This document shows positions 22,309 to 33,000 of a DNA stretch of 64,000 nucleotides, in pieces (position 1 is the first letter of the stretch; each line of letters begins with the position of its first letter). A program made the translations under genes and the position numbers. The stretch is taken from contig OY992537.1 in assembly GCA_963921195.1 (NCBI GenBank), forward strand, positions 62,298,400 to 62,362,399, written 5' to 3'. The DNA comes from Pegoplata infirma (Eukaryota > Arthropoda > Insecta > Diptera > Anthomyiidae). The notes under the pieces are model-generated. The model saw only the letters and a program-made list of their open reading frames with translations, was not told the origin of the DNA and did no database searches.

Positions 22309-23108
22309 TTTTTTTTATTTTTTCAAGTGTTTAATTGATTATAAATATTTGTTTTTTCTTTCATATCTCTAAGGTGCGTTTGTTTATTTAATAATATTTT
22401 TAATGACAAGCTTAACTTTTGTTCAATAATTTGTTACGCATACTTTTAACAGCAATAAAAAAATCGTTAAATGTTTAAGTAGTTATTAATGATAGAAAAA
22501 ATTCAAAAAAAATGTATAATGGATTGAAATTTAAAAAAAAAACACTTCACTGAAATTTTTCTGTTGTCATATGGGGAAGTGTTGACAGTTTAAGTTTTGG
22601 ATAAAAAAAAATTGTAAAGTTTAGAGAAAAAAATTTAACAAAAGACAACATCACTCATTCGTTTTTGTTTAAAAAAAAATAAAGGGGCTTAAAAACTTAG
22701 CTCAAGTACTTTTTTTTAAAGCGCTCTAAAGTTACACTCTGTGATTCCTAGTTTGTTTCACAGTGTTAAAAATGGTTAATGTTTTGTCTTAGTTACTTTC
22801 CCTCTCCCCCTCCTACTTTATAAAAAATATTTGCATTGATTTATGTTGTGGAGTTAATAATAAAACAAGTAATCACAAATTCCTTTCAAAACTAAACCTG
22901 CCTTGTGATTTTAATATAAATATATTGGACATTAAGTCACGTTATCTTTAATCCACAAGTATGAAAGTGACCTTGCATAAAACCATATCATGTAATATTT
23001 TTTTATAAATTTTACTACGAAATGCATACTAATCAACTTAAGACTTACACAAACATACAAAAAGAAAAAACCTTCTAATTTTTTTTTTTAATTTCATTAA
23101 AAAAACAT
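22309..23108. other. AT-rich stretch, nothing recognised
   Basis: No frame, repeat pair or RNA gene noticed. It ends at the 18-bp direct repeat flanking the Tc1-like palindrome. Confidence 0.45.
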
Positions 23109-23610
23109 ATTTCCATAGTTAGAAAACATAAAGTACTGCTCAAAATTATAGCGCACTTTAAATTATTTTTTACAACTTATTGTTTCTATTCAAAATATTA
23201 AAAAAATGCCAAGTTTTTTTGTGTCAATTAAACATTTTTATTCAAATTTATTTAATTTAAGTCACAATTCAGTTTTAAATAACACAATAAAAATATCAGA
23301 GGTGGTTTTATAAAAAAAGTCTTAAATAGACTGTTCATAATTATAGCGCACTAAAAAAAATTAATTCATTAAATGAAAAGTTGATCAACATTTAAACACA
23401 GCCTGATGAAAAACTTGTTCCTTTAGCTTTTAAAAATACATTTAATCCTATTTGAAATCCATTTGACCGATTTGGACCAGTCATTTATGGTTGCTTTCGA
23501 TTAGATATCCCTCAAAGCGCTGATCAATTCATTTTTATAGTTATTTGATAGATTTAAGGGCCACTATCGGTAGTAGACCCAATGTTTTCAATTGGGTTAA
23601 TGTCTGGTGA

Positions 23611-23958
23611 CTATTTTAATATCATTTGGCCAATATAATTGGGGAAAATTGTTGTTTCCGAACCAGTCCATCGAGAATTTCGCTTTATGACAGGGGGCAT
23701 TATCCCTTGGAATGCAGGCCTGGGTCGATTCAGACCCAAATACTTGATCAAAATATGAAGAAAATACTTCAGAAATTGGATCGATATATCTTCTAGCAGT
23801 TGAATGTCCTTCTTAAAATAGTAATAAGCCGGTACCATGGGCTGTAAAAAGTTTGCATACGCTAACAGAACCACCACCACGTTGTGCGCTTGGCTGGAAC
23901 CAGTATGGTTGATCCTTATCCGGCATTGTACATCGAACAAATGATGGATTTTAACCAT
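23611..23958 (-). pseudogene. Tc1-like transposase C-terminal fragment, left arm
   Basis: Minus-strand translation contains DNAPCHKA (about 23684-23706), the segment around the second catalytic aspartate of Tc1 transposases, and a downstream tryptophan-rich part. The 115-codon frame drifts between frames and stop codons interrupt the region that should hold the third catalytic residue. Not functional. Its lesions are shared with the right arm. Confidence 0.8.
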
Positions 23959-24049
23959 TTATTACTTCATTATAATAATTTATTGATGACAAATAATTTA
24001 TTAGTTGATCTTTTTTAATTTTTTTAATGTACAATGCAAGATAAGGATC

Positions 24050-24560
24050 AATCATAATGGTGCCAGCCAAGCACACAACGTGGTATTAGTTCTGTTAGCG
24101 TATGCAAATGTTTTACAGCCCATGGTAACGGCTTAATACTATTTTAAGAAGGATTTTCAACTGCTAGAAGATATATCGATTCAATTTCTGAAGTATTTTC
24201 TTCATATTTTGATCAAATATTTGGGTCTGAAGCGACCCAGGCCTGCATTCAAAGGGATAATGCCCCCTGTCATAAAGCGAAATTCTCGATGGACTGGTTC
24301 GAAAACAACAATTTTCCCCAATTATATTGGCCAAATGATATTAAAATAGTCACCAGACATTAACCCAATTGAAAACATTGGGTCTACTACCGATAGTGGC
24401 CCTTAAATCTACCAAATAACTATAAAAATGAATTGATCAGCGCTTTGAAGGATATCTAATCGAAAGCAACCATAAATGACTGCTCCAAATCGGTCAAATG
24501 GATTTCAAATAGGATTAAATGTATTTTTAAAAGCTAAAGGAACAAGTTTTCCATCAGGCT
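24050..24560 (+). pseudogene. Tc1-like transposase C-terminal fragment, right arm
   Basis: Plus-strand translation gives RDNAPCHKAKFSMDWF at about 24252-24299. The frame then hits TAA codons in the zone of the third catalytic acidic residue, followed by recognisable C-terminal residues (YKNELISALKDI). The same stops occur in the left arm, so coding capacity was lost before the inverted duplication. Confidence 0.8.
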
Positions 24561-24849
24561 GTGTTTAAATGTTGATCAACTTTTCATTTAATGAATTAAT
24601 TTTTTTTAGTGCGCTATAATTATGAACAGTCTATTTAAGACTTTTTTTTATAAAACCACCTCTGATATTTTTATTGTGTTATTTAAAACTGAATTGTGAC
24701 TTAAATTAAATAAATTTGAATAAAAATGTTTAATTTACACAAAAAAACTTGACATTTTTTTAATATTTTGAATAGAAACAATAAGTTGTAAAAAATAATT
24801 TAAAGTGCGCTATAATTTTGAGCAGTACTTTATTTCCATAGTTAGAAAA

Positions 24850-25284
24850 AAGGTTGTTACTATTTTCATAATTTACGTGCTGCTGATAAATAAAATGTAA
24901 ATTTTTGTAATATTTTTTTTATTGAAAGTAAAAAAAAATGTTATAACAAATTCCAAATTAGATCTTAATTCATTGTTGTTGGCGGCTTTGTTAATTTTGC
25001 TATGTTTTGAATAATTTTTTTTAGTTTGTTTGATCTTCATGGCTCGTTTGTTTGCAAATAAATTGTTAATTTCAATTTTATTGACGCATAATAAATAAAT
25101 TTATAAAGATATAAGTTAAATTTTATGTTGTTGGTTTATTTTTATGTTTTTTTTTTATTTTTTTGCATAAGTAAATAGGTAATAAATTTATTCATTGAAC
25201 TGTATTTTTTTTTTTTTTTGTTGTACCTACATAAGAAAATGATGTAATAATTATAGATAAGAGGTGAAGAAAACATTTTAACCC
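24850..25284. other. AT-rich stretch, nothing recognised
   Basis: No supported feature. Confidence 0.45.
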
Positions 25285-25400
25285 ATACAGAGAGCAACGG
25301 GGTGCCTTAATATATTATTGAACCATGATCATTCCTAAGACATTTTATTAATGTCCGTACCAACTTATGTCCGTCTGTCTGTAGTTAACACAATTCAGTT
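25285..25400 (+). mobile_element. DINE family A fragment
   Basis: AATATATTATTGAACCATGA, TTCCTAAGACATTTT and GTCCGTCTGTCTGTAGTTAA are family A words. The sequence turns into repeat G at about 25400. Confidence 0.5.
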
Positions 25401-25822
25401 TTCTGTCATTTTTTTGTATGGCAAAAATGGTTTTTGTTCGATTTTGAAAGTCCGGGCAAATTTTTATTCTCATAGACCTAAAACTTATGTGGTACAAATT
25501 TGTGGCCAATCGAATAAAATTAACCTGTGGCGCCCGGAGGCAAAGTTTTGGATTTTTGAAAATTTAAAATTTAAAAAAATATCTCTATCAACACATCAAA
25601 ATTATTAAGTTTGATCCTCTCAATACGATTATTAAATAAAATTAAAATCCGTCGAACTGTTTTCGAAATATTGCTATTTAAAGATGGCAAAATGGAGGTT
25701 TTTTCCCAAGTTCAAGAATTTTTTTTTTTTTAATTTAAAAATTGCTTTCCCTTGAACATTTCATAGAGAAACAGTTTTTCATTTTGACTTAATTTAAGCC
25801 AAATCCGATCATTTTAATACGT

Positions 25823-26283
25823 CCCAGCAAAAAAAGTGCGGAGTACTTCTATTTGGAGTGCTTTAAAACTATAACAAATGTAATGAAATACAACAAAAAT
25901 AACAAAAAACACAAGAAAAAAACACACAAACAGTTTTTTCTACTCCATAAAAAGTTGTTATTCAGCACTTAACTCATTACCTTCCGCGACACTCCCATAC
26001 AAAAGTAAGTAGATATTCAGTAGATAAGAAGTACTCCGAGCTTTCAAACAACTTCCAACTACTTCCACGGAGTAGTTCTTATCTACTGAATATCTACTTA
26101 CATTTGTATGGAGGTGTCGCGATAGGTAATGAGTTAAGTGCTGAATATCTATGTATTCTGGAGTAGAAAAAACTGTTTGTGTGTTTTTGTCTTGTGTTTT
26201 TTGTTATTTTTGGTGTTTTTCATTACATTTGTTATAGTTTTAAAGCACTTCACTGAGAAGTGGTAATGACTTTTTTTGCAGGG
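25823..26283. mobile_element. Palindromic MITE, CCC(A/T)GCAAAAAAAGT ends
   Basis: Left CCCAGCAAAAAAAGTG and right ACTTTTTTTGCAGGG pair. The arms continue through ACTATAACAAATGTAATGAA, GAGTAGAAAAAACTG and CAGTAGATAAGAAGTACTCC to the centre at about 26050. Comparison with a sister family D segment (AATACGTGACG at 26970) suggests an empty site AATACGTGCC and a GT duplication. Confidence 0.75.
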
Positions 26284-27279
26284 GTGCCACATTTCGATCA
26301 AAGTTTGGGAGTTTTTGAAAATTTCCATCAATATTTTGGATTTTTAAAAATCAAAAAATTAAATTAATTTAAATAACTTTGGAATGCTGAATATGAGCTC
26401 CAAAAAATTTCTAAATCAGCAGAGGGGTTTTCGAGATATAAACGTTTGAATTTGTCAAATTTTTTTTAAAAATGGCGATTTTTCAAGAATTTAAAAAAAA
26501 AATCTCGAAATTTTTTTCCACTATTTTCGACTATTCAAAATTAATTTGACCCAAATCAAAAAATTTTAACTCATGGCGCCAGAACTTTTTTGGTAAACAT
26601 TTTTTAAAACAACCAAAACTTTGCTGAAAGGGTCAAACTAATTTTCAATGAAACTTTTGTATCAAATTCTGCAAAAGAGTCAAGGAAAAGAAATTTTGAG
26701 TTTTTTTTTGTTTTAATTTCTTGAAAGTAAGAAAAACCGCAATTTTTGCAAATTCCAAAAGCGATATCTGGAAAACCGTTGGAACGATTTAATATTTTTT
26801 TAAATTCTAAAAAATTAATAAATATGATGTGTCCCAAGACAATTTTATTTTTAATTTTTTTTTTCAAGTTTTCAAAATGACGGGTTTTTCCTACGTTCAA
26901 GAAATTTTTTATAAAAAATTTCCAAATTTCTTTCCCTCTCTCAATTTTAGCCAAATCTAATGATTTTAATACGTGACGAAGTTCAATCAAAGTTTGGGGT
27001 TTTTAAAAATTTTTACCAGTATTTTGGACTTTTAAAAAACATAATACACTATTTTTATTGGCTTGGCTGATGAATATAAATATCAAAAAATTTCAGAAAT
27101 CGTTCTAACAGTTTTCGAGATATCGCCATTTAAAATTTTTCAAAAATTTCCTAAAATGTTTTTTCTCACTCTAAATAAATTTAAAAACAAACTCAAAATG
27201 TCTTTCCCTTGACCCTTTTATAGAGCTTGAGACAAAATTTAATTAAAAATTTATTTGAGTCAAATCCGATTATTTAAAC

Positions 27280-27815
27280 TAGAGATGGGCACATGAGCTG
27301 ATTAGAGCGTGATTCACGCAGGATCACGCGTGAGTGTGACTGATTTCAATTTTACTCACGTGATTGTGAGTGAATGGAGAAAAAAATTGCGTGAGTGAGT
27401 GTGCGTGAGTAAGATTTTTGCGCGAGTGAGTGTGCGTGAGTAGATTTTTTTGCGTGAGTTTGTGTGATTTCTTTTCACTTCTTATTTCCTTTTGTACCAA
27501 AAAAAGCAACAAAAAAATTTAAAATATGGCTCAATTTAATATTTCGTCCCGAAAAAAGCAAAAAAAATGGAAAATTTCTCTGAATTTTGTTGAAAGTTTT
27601 GAAAGATTTCTGAAATTTTAGTTTTTGAGTCAACGTGAGTGTGAGTGAAGCTTACGTGAGTGCACGTGAGTGTGAGTTGTATTAAATTTACTCACGTAAT
27701 TGTACGTGAGTGTAAGTAGAAAAAATATGCTCTTGCGTGAGTATGCGTGATTCAAAATTTCCTGTCGTGAGCGTGAGTTAGTGTCAGTCAAAAATCACTC
27801 ACGCCCCCATCTCTA
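27280..27815. mobile_element. hAT-like MITE with perfect 8-bp target duplication
   Basis: Ends TAGAGATGGGC and GCCCCCATCTCTA are of the well-known hAT 'AGAGATGGGC' type. ATTTAAAC flanks both sides (27272-27279, 27816-27823). The interior is packed with GTGAGTG and CACGTGAG words at both ends, typical of subterminal binding repeats. The histidine-rich minus frame at 27324-27512 is made by those repeats. Confidence 0.9.
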
Positions 27816-28338
27816 ATTTAAACCCATGCCTCCCTATGATCAAAATAATGGTTTTTTAGAAAATTTTTAAGAATAACTCTAAATTTTGATCGTAAAGAGA
27901 CGCGGGTTAGAATATTTCGATTTGGCTCAAATTTAGTTTAAATGAAAGTTTGTCTTAAGCTCTATGTAATGGTCGGTGAAAAAATTTAAAAATTTTTTTT
28001 TTGTAATTTTCTTGAACCCGTCATTTTTAGAAATTTTTTAACACCATTTTTTGACAAATTTCAAATTCGTTTTTCATTTTTCAAAAATCCAAAAATTTTG
28101 GTGGAAATTTTTCCAAAAATCCAAAAGCTTGTTCGAAGGGGTCAACGGGTTGAAATTATCGGACTCTGCTTAGATTAAGTTTAAATTAAAGACTGTCTCA
28201 AGTTCTATTAACGGTTCCAGGAAAAGAAACTTTGAGATCTTTTTTTTAGTTTCTAGAACGTGGGGAAAATATACCACTATCTCGTATTCATCAAAATTAA
28301 AAACATATGATGTGTCGCAAAATATGCATAATTTTTTG

Positions 28339-28590
28339 TATATCCTCCAACCACAGTATGGGAGTATACTCACTTTGTCATTCTGTGTGTAACGCATCAA
28401 AATATCGGTTTAGGACCGAAAAAATAAAGTACGATAATATTGACTTATATCATAATAATACACTTTGGTGACTTTTCTCGCGATGAGGGAGGTGCACCAA
28501 CGCCCCCTACTGAACCCCATAATCCCATTTTGTGGGGTTACATTTTGGAGGGTATAAGAGATTAGGTAAAGCCGAATTTAAAACTAAAAT
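28339..28590 (+). mobile_element. DINE family A, short internally deleted copy (A6)
   Basis: TATATCCTCCAACCACAGTA through AAATATCGGTTTAGGACC, then a jump to TTTTGGAGGGTATAAGAGAT and a decayed hairpin. The microsatellite and middle are deleted. Confidence 0.7.
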
Positions 28591-28775
28591 TCAACATTTT
28601 ATGCTACAAGAAGTTTAAGGTCCCACATTTGGACACAGGGGATCCACCCCCTTTTGTGGGCGTGGATTATAAAAAAAATAGTTTAAATAATGATAAAATT
28701 ATATATCTTTAAAGCAAAAATCATAAAATCGAATTTGTAAACATATACTTCGAGGGGAAATTTGTATCCCCAATG
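28590..28775 (+). mobile_element. DINE family A internal segment
   Basis: TGCTACAAGAAGTTTAAGGT, CCCCCTTTTGTGGGCGTGGA and CGAGGGGAAATTTG follow family A order, although they lie after a 3' end. A rearranged or second copy. Confidence 0.55.
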
Positions 28776-28948
28776 ACAACTGCTGGCACTGGGCGCCACG
28801 GATTAATTAAATCCGATTGTCCACATGAGTTCATGTGGTACAAATTTGAGGACAAATTTGATTGGACGTTCAAAATTGAAAGAAAAACTTTTTTGCCATA
28901 CAAAAAAGTGACAGTCAACAGAATTTTTTAAAGTATGTGCCCTATAGA

Positions 28949-29143
28949 CATTAGCGTCCCGTCAAAACTTAACTTTCGAATTTCGTGTAATACATCCCCA
29001 ACGATGGCCACAGGTTGCCGACTGAAGATGCCCTTGCAAAATTTTTTCAATTTTTTTTTTACAATCAGCTATTGCGTGGTCATCGTTTGGCAGGCATTAC
29101 GACACGAAATGTGTAAGTTGAGATTTGACGGGACCCCCTAATG
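28949..29143. mobile_element. Family E mini-element (E3)
   Basis: Short copy: TTAGCGTCCCGTCAAAACTT at the left and AGATTTGACGGGACCCCCTA at the right, with pairing ACGATGGCCAC/GTGGTCATCGT inside. This gives the family E ends without the long interior. Confidence 0.7.
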
Positions 29144-30201
29144 GACATCACTGACTCCTCTCCTCTTTCATATCTGCACAACCCCCTCTTTTAAAAAATG
29201 GGAAGGTGTATCACGAATTTTTTCCAGAATTTTTAAAAATTTTTAAAAAAATTGTATGTAAGTTTTATACTTTTTACAGAAATTTTCATAATATGCCGCC
29301 ACATCCAGTGATCCAGTCAATGAGTGTATTTCAGTTATGCATATCATCAATCCATATCATCAATTTTTTTTTTATAAAAAAATTTCTCAAATGAAAGTGG
29401 ATTTTTTTTTATTTTTTTTAAGTGTGAAGAAGCTCACACATGTTGAGGGCACTCAAAATCATTAACAAACTTTAAAAATACATTAACAAAGTAAAGAAAT
29501 AAGTAGTAGTAATATTAAACAAATAACTGGAAATCAGTAGACGCAGATAAAAAATGTATTAAAAAAATGTTAAGATGACAAAGCATAATACTGTATAACG
29601 CAAGAAATTGTTAAAATAAAATATTAAGCTCAAACTTTTGGGCTAAGGAGAAAATAATTGATTTGGAATCAAATAGTTGATAAAAATAAACAATTAAATT
29701 TCAATCTATCATAGAATCTGATGAAGTTATGAAATAGTGATGGCTTCAACCATCATTATTTACAAAAAAATTAATAATAATAAATTTGAGGAAATATTTT
29801 ATTTATTAATTAAATGATAAAGCAAAAATTTAGAGATATGAAACAAAACTTAAGGAAGTGTGGGTTTTCAGTAGAAAAAAAAAACTGATGAAAATCACCA
29901 TATTTAGCCTTATAAGAAATCTGTTGGTTTTAGCAGATGTTCGTTGCTAAATTTGTATCTTGATAATCTCGGTCGTATCAACAGAAAATTTTTTTTCAGA
30001 TTAGGGTTCCTAATTTCGAGAACATTTTTATTCCCGGGAAGGCGTTTTGAAAAATTGATTTCCCGGGAATTCCATGAAATTTTTTAATTAGAAATTCTGA
30101 AGCTTGTCTTTTATATATATATATTTTAACAAATTATAAGCAAATTGGCGGCTTCTTTTATAATAAAGCTTTTTTTATTCCTATAATAATCATATAACAT
30201 T
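29144..30201. other. AT-rich stretch, nothing recognised
   Basis: No supported frame, terminal repeat pair or RNA gene. Could be host intergenic or intronic DNA. Confidence 0.45.
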
Positions 30202-30792
30202 AAGAAACTATACTATGGGGCCCCCGTAGGATAGTTGTTAGCGTGCTAGCCTTTCAACATGGGGGTCGTGGGTTCGATTCCCACCAGAACCCGTTGTTTT
30301 TTTTCGCTACAACGAAACCACTAGACCGATTGAGCTGAAATTTAATACCAAACAGACCTGGGTAACAGCAAAGAAACATGTCACGTTTCAGCAGTCTCAT
30401 TATTGTCTTTCGAAAGTTATCATGTTTTTTTATCTCGTAAATTCGCGAAAAACCCTTGCCGAAATTTACTCTTTTGCTCATAACTTTTCAACCACTTGAC
30501 CGATTTGGCTGGATTGCAATACCAACCTGAACAGGTAAATGGCTAACATATATGCCAAATTTCAGTAGCCTCTGTAAAGTCTTGCAAAAGTTAGCGTGTT
30601 TTCTACGGACAGACAAATAGACAGACAGAAGGACGGACGGACATCGCTAGATCGACTCAAAATCCATCGAGGATCATGAATATATATACTTTATGGGGTC
30701 CTAGACCAATATTTCGATGTGTTACAAACGGAATGACAAACTTATATGTACCCTCTATCACTAGAGTGGAGGGTATAAAAAGAAACTATACT
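30202..30792. repeat. 13-bp target duplication around the composite retroposon
   Basis: AAGAAACTATACT occurs at 30202-30214 and 30780-30792, directly flanking the composite element. A duplication of this length is typical of target-primed reverse transcription and is not made by Helitrons. Confidence 0.9.
30215..30779 (+). mobile_element. Composite retroposon: tRNA-SINE head fused to antisense DINE
   Basis: 30217-30300 has the SINE head (A box TAGGATAGTTGTTAGCGTG, B box GGTTCGATTCCCACC) and the shared body word TTTTCGCTACAACGA. From about 30305 the text is family B DINE in antisense, down to the DINE 5' terminus at GGAGGGTATA, followed by a few A. Family B blocks seen in order are CATAACTTTTCAACCACTTG, a GACAGACAGAAGGACGGACG core and ACAAACGGAATGACAAAC. 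One 13-bp duplication surrounds the whole, so it inserted as a unit. Confidence 0.85.
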
Positions 30793-31841
30793 GTTTTTAG
30801 ACATATTTGGCATTGTCACTCTTGTCATATTTGCTTAAGCGTAAATTCACTCCATAAAACATTTTTTTATATATAAAAATCTATGAATGCAAACACTCAG
30901 ATTTGTGATTTATTTTGGCAAAGCGGAAGATATTTAAAACAATGCGACTGCGCCAGCTGTAATAAGCCGGATTGATATTTATAACTAATGCAATTTGTTG
31001 TTGTAACAACATTTTGGTAAATTTTAATAATTTTGACTACGACTGCGCCATTATTAAAAATATATTGTTCTTAAAGCTTTTCGATTAGTTTATATTAATC
31101 GATTAAAGATATCCGTGACAAAACGAGGACTCTAACTCGTGGTGTAATTTTAATAATATTTGTTTTTAAATGTATATAAAACCTGCCTTTTGAACACATG
31201 GTAAAGTTCTATCTTATTCATGTGTTTTTAATTCTTTGAGTGCTAAATTTTATGATTTTGTAGAAAAGTGTAAATTGTAGATTTACATTATTTTTATTTT
31301 TTTAATTTGTTTGTTACAAAAAACACTATTTATTTTTATAAGGAAGTCATCATAGAAATAATTTGTTTAAACAAATTATTAAATTTGTTTTTTCATGTAC
31401 ATGAAAATCATTATTTATCATTTTATGTGGCTGCGTTAAAATTAAGATTTATTTCATAATAAAACAAAAGACCAACCACAAAGTCAATGCTATTTTTGGT
31501 TTTAGTAGTGTTTTTTTTTTTTTGTAGTTTTTGCTTTTTTTACATGACGACATTAGATGTTATTACATTATAATGGCAATTCAATATATAATCATTATCA
31601 CAACGAGAAAAAATACAACTTTTTTTTAAATAAATATGGTCAGAAAGTATAGAAACAAAGAAAAAAGTTGTATTTTTGGCTCGTTTTTAATTAAAACATT
31701 GTTTTTCAACAAACAAACAAAGTAATTGTGTTGACAAATTGTGTTGTTGAAAAATATATCAATTATTTTTTTTTCAATACAATTAAATTTTTTGTTAATA
31801 CAACAATGATTTAATTGAAAATGTGCCTATAATACAATTTT
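30793..31841. other. AT-rich stretch, nothing recognised
   Basis: ACTGCGCCA occurs twice, near 30947 and 31043. No supported gene or repeat pair. Confidence 0.45.
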
Positions 31842-32516
31842 TATACCCTCCAACTACAATATGGGGGTATACTCATTTTGTCATTCCATTTGTAACGCAT
31901 CGAAATATCGGTCGGGGACCCAATAAAGTATATATTATTGATCTATTATCGATTCTAAGACTTTTCTAGAATGTCCGTATGTCCGTCCGTCTGTATAAGA
32001 CACGATGCAGTCCAAAATTAAAGAGATAGACTCGTTAAGTTTGGCAGGAATATGTCTTTTGGTCCTAGGCAGTTTAAGTTCGTAAATGGGCAAAATCGGA
32101 CCAGGGGGAAAAAGTTCCCCTTTATAGAACTTAACTAACTTCTGAAAAACGCCATATTTTCACAGGTTTTTTTTGTATTTTTGTTAAGCAAATGAAATAA
32201 TTTGATGTCAGAAAAAGTTCAAGGTCCTGCACTTGGACCTAGGAAATAGAAAAATTTGTTTTTTTTCCCGCCCCCCTTTTGTGGGCGTGGATATTAAAAA
32301 TGTTTTTAAATAATGTTAAAATTGTATTACTTAAGCTGAAAAAGCATAATAAATGTATTTGTAAACATTTACCGCATGGGTTTTTGTGTCCCCCAATGAC
32401 TCCTACTGACCCCCCCAAAAAAAACGCCCCTGCAGTTTTTTTTTTTTTTTATTTTTTTTTATATGTTGGAGGGTATTATAGATTCGGCACAGCCGAATTT
32501 AACATTCTCACTTGTT
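31842..32516 (+). mobile_element. DINE-1-like element, family A, complete reference copy (A7)
   Basis: 675 bp with all landmarks: TATACCCTCCAACTACAATA, ATCGGTCGGGGACC, a short GTCCGTCCGTCTG core, GGGCAAAATCGGACCAGG and CCCCCTTTTGTGGGCGTGGA. It ends with a C/A run, TTGGAGGGTATTATAGATTC, hairpin ATTCGGCACAGCCGAAT and CTCACTTGTT. The first 12 bases are the complement of the subterminal TTGGAGGGTATA. It lies in T runs, fitting TT-targeted insertion. Confidence 0.9.
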
Positions 32517-32559
32517 TTTTCAAAATATTAAAAAAAAGTTTTATGAATTATTATATCGA

Positions 32560-32725
32560 TGGTGAAGCTTTGACCTTTGGGCAATTCATGGTCAAACCGC
32601 ATAACATTCTGATTTGTCACCTTCGATTTTATGACAAATAAGAAAATGTCAGTTTTTTGTGCGGTTTGACCTGGAATCTGCCCATTCTCAAAGTGCAAAA
32701 AAAAATACTTAAGTGTTGTCAAAGT
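32560..32725. repeat. Short imperfect hairpin repeat
   Basis: CTTTGACCTTTGGGCAATTC and GGTCAAACCGCATAA pair with TGTGCGGTTTGACC and GCCCATTCTCAAAGT further on. Possible small MITE; edges not clear. Confidence 0.4.
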
Positions 32726-32779
32726 TTGAATATTCCCATGTTATTTTATTTGTCTAAGAAGACTCGATTAGAAGACATA

Positions 32780-32998
32780 CACACAGAGAAAAAGCTTCAT
32801 TAATATAATGAAACTCATCATAAAAGTTCGTCCAATGAAACTGTTTTATTATATTTATGAAATGTTTCATAAATATTCATAGTATTTATGAAACATTTCA
32901 TTATTTTTATGAACATTTTCATAATATTTATGAAAACTTCATTAAAAAGTTTCATTGGACGAACTTTTATGACAAATTGTTTTCCAGTTCTTTGAGTG
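32780..32998. mobile_element. Palindromic MITE, 219 bp, TA target duplication
   Basis: Left CACACAGAGAAAAAG and right TTCTTTGAGTG, with TA outside both. Arms pair over CATAAAAGTTCGTCCAATGA and its complement, and the centre is a chain of TTTATGAAA/TTTCATAAA words. Any transcript would fold on itself. Confidence 0.75.
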
Positions 32999-33000
32999 TA

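Larger units (their letters stand above)
23127..24831. mobile_element. Palindromic Tc1-like relic, two inverted copies of the 3' half
   Basis: Both ends read AAAGTACTGCTCAAAATTAT (right end inverted), a Tc1-type terminus, and arms of about 800 bp pair up to a loop at about 23940-24028. Neither arm has the 5' half or its own second terminal repeat. It behaves as a single long hairpin. Confidence 0.85.
23109..24849. repeat. 18-bp direct repeats flanking the Tc1-like palindrome
   Basis: ATTTCCATAGTTAGAAAA is present at 23109-23126 and again at 24832-24849, immediately outside the inverted-repeat structure. This is much longer than the 2-bp TA duplication expected for a Tc1 element. Confidence 0.8.
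25400..28930. mobile_element. Family D repeat-built element with inverted edges
   Basis: Repeat G lies at 25405-25560 (plus) and 28775-28925 (minus), giving inverted edges. The interior is built of diverged segments repeating 'CAAATCCGATNATTTNAA' and 'GACTGTCTCAAGNTCTAT'-like words, with the left half inverted relative to the right. A palindromic MITE (25823), a hAT MITE (27280) and a DINE copy (28339) are inserted. Frames such as 26604-26990 and 28170-28400 are not supported as genes. Confidence 0.5.

Noticed and set aside
27324..27512. Histidine/threonine-rich frame (THAHSLTQ)
   Set aside because: Created by the GTGAGTG words of the hAT MITE.
32279..32641. 120-codon frame at the end of DINE A7
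   Set aside because: Runs through DINE 3' end, T runs and a hairpin; no domain and no conservation between copies.
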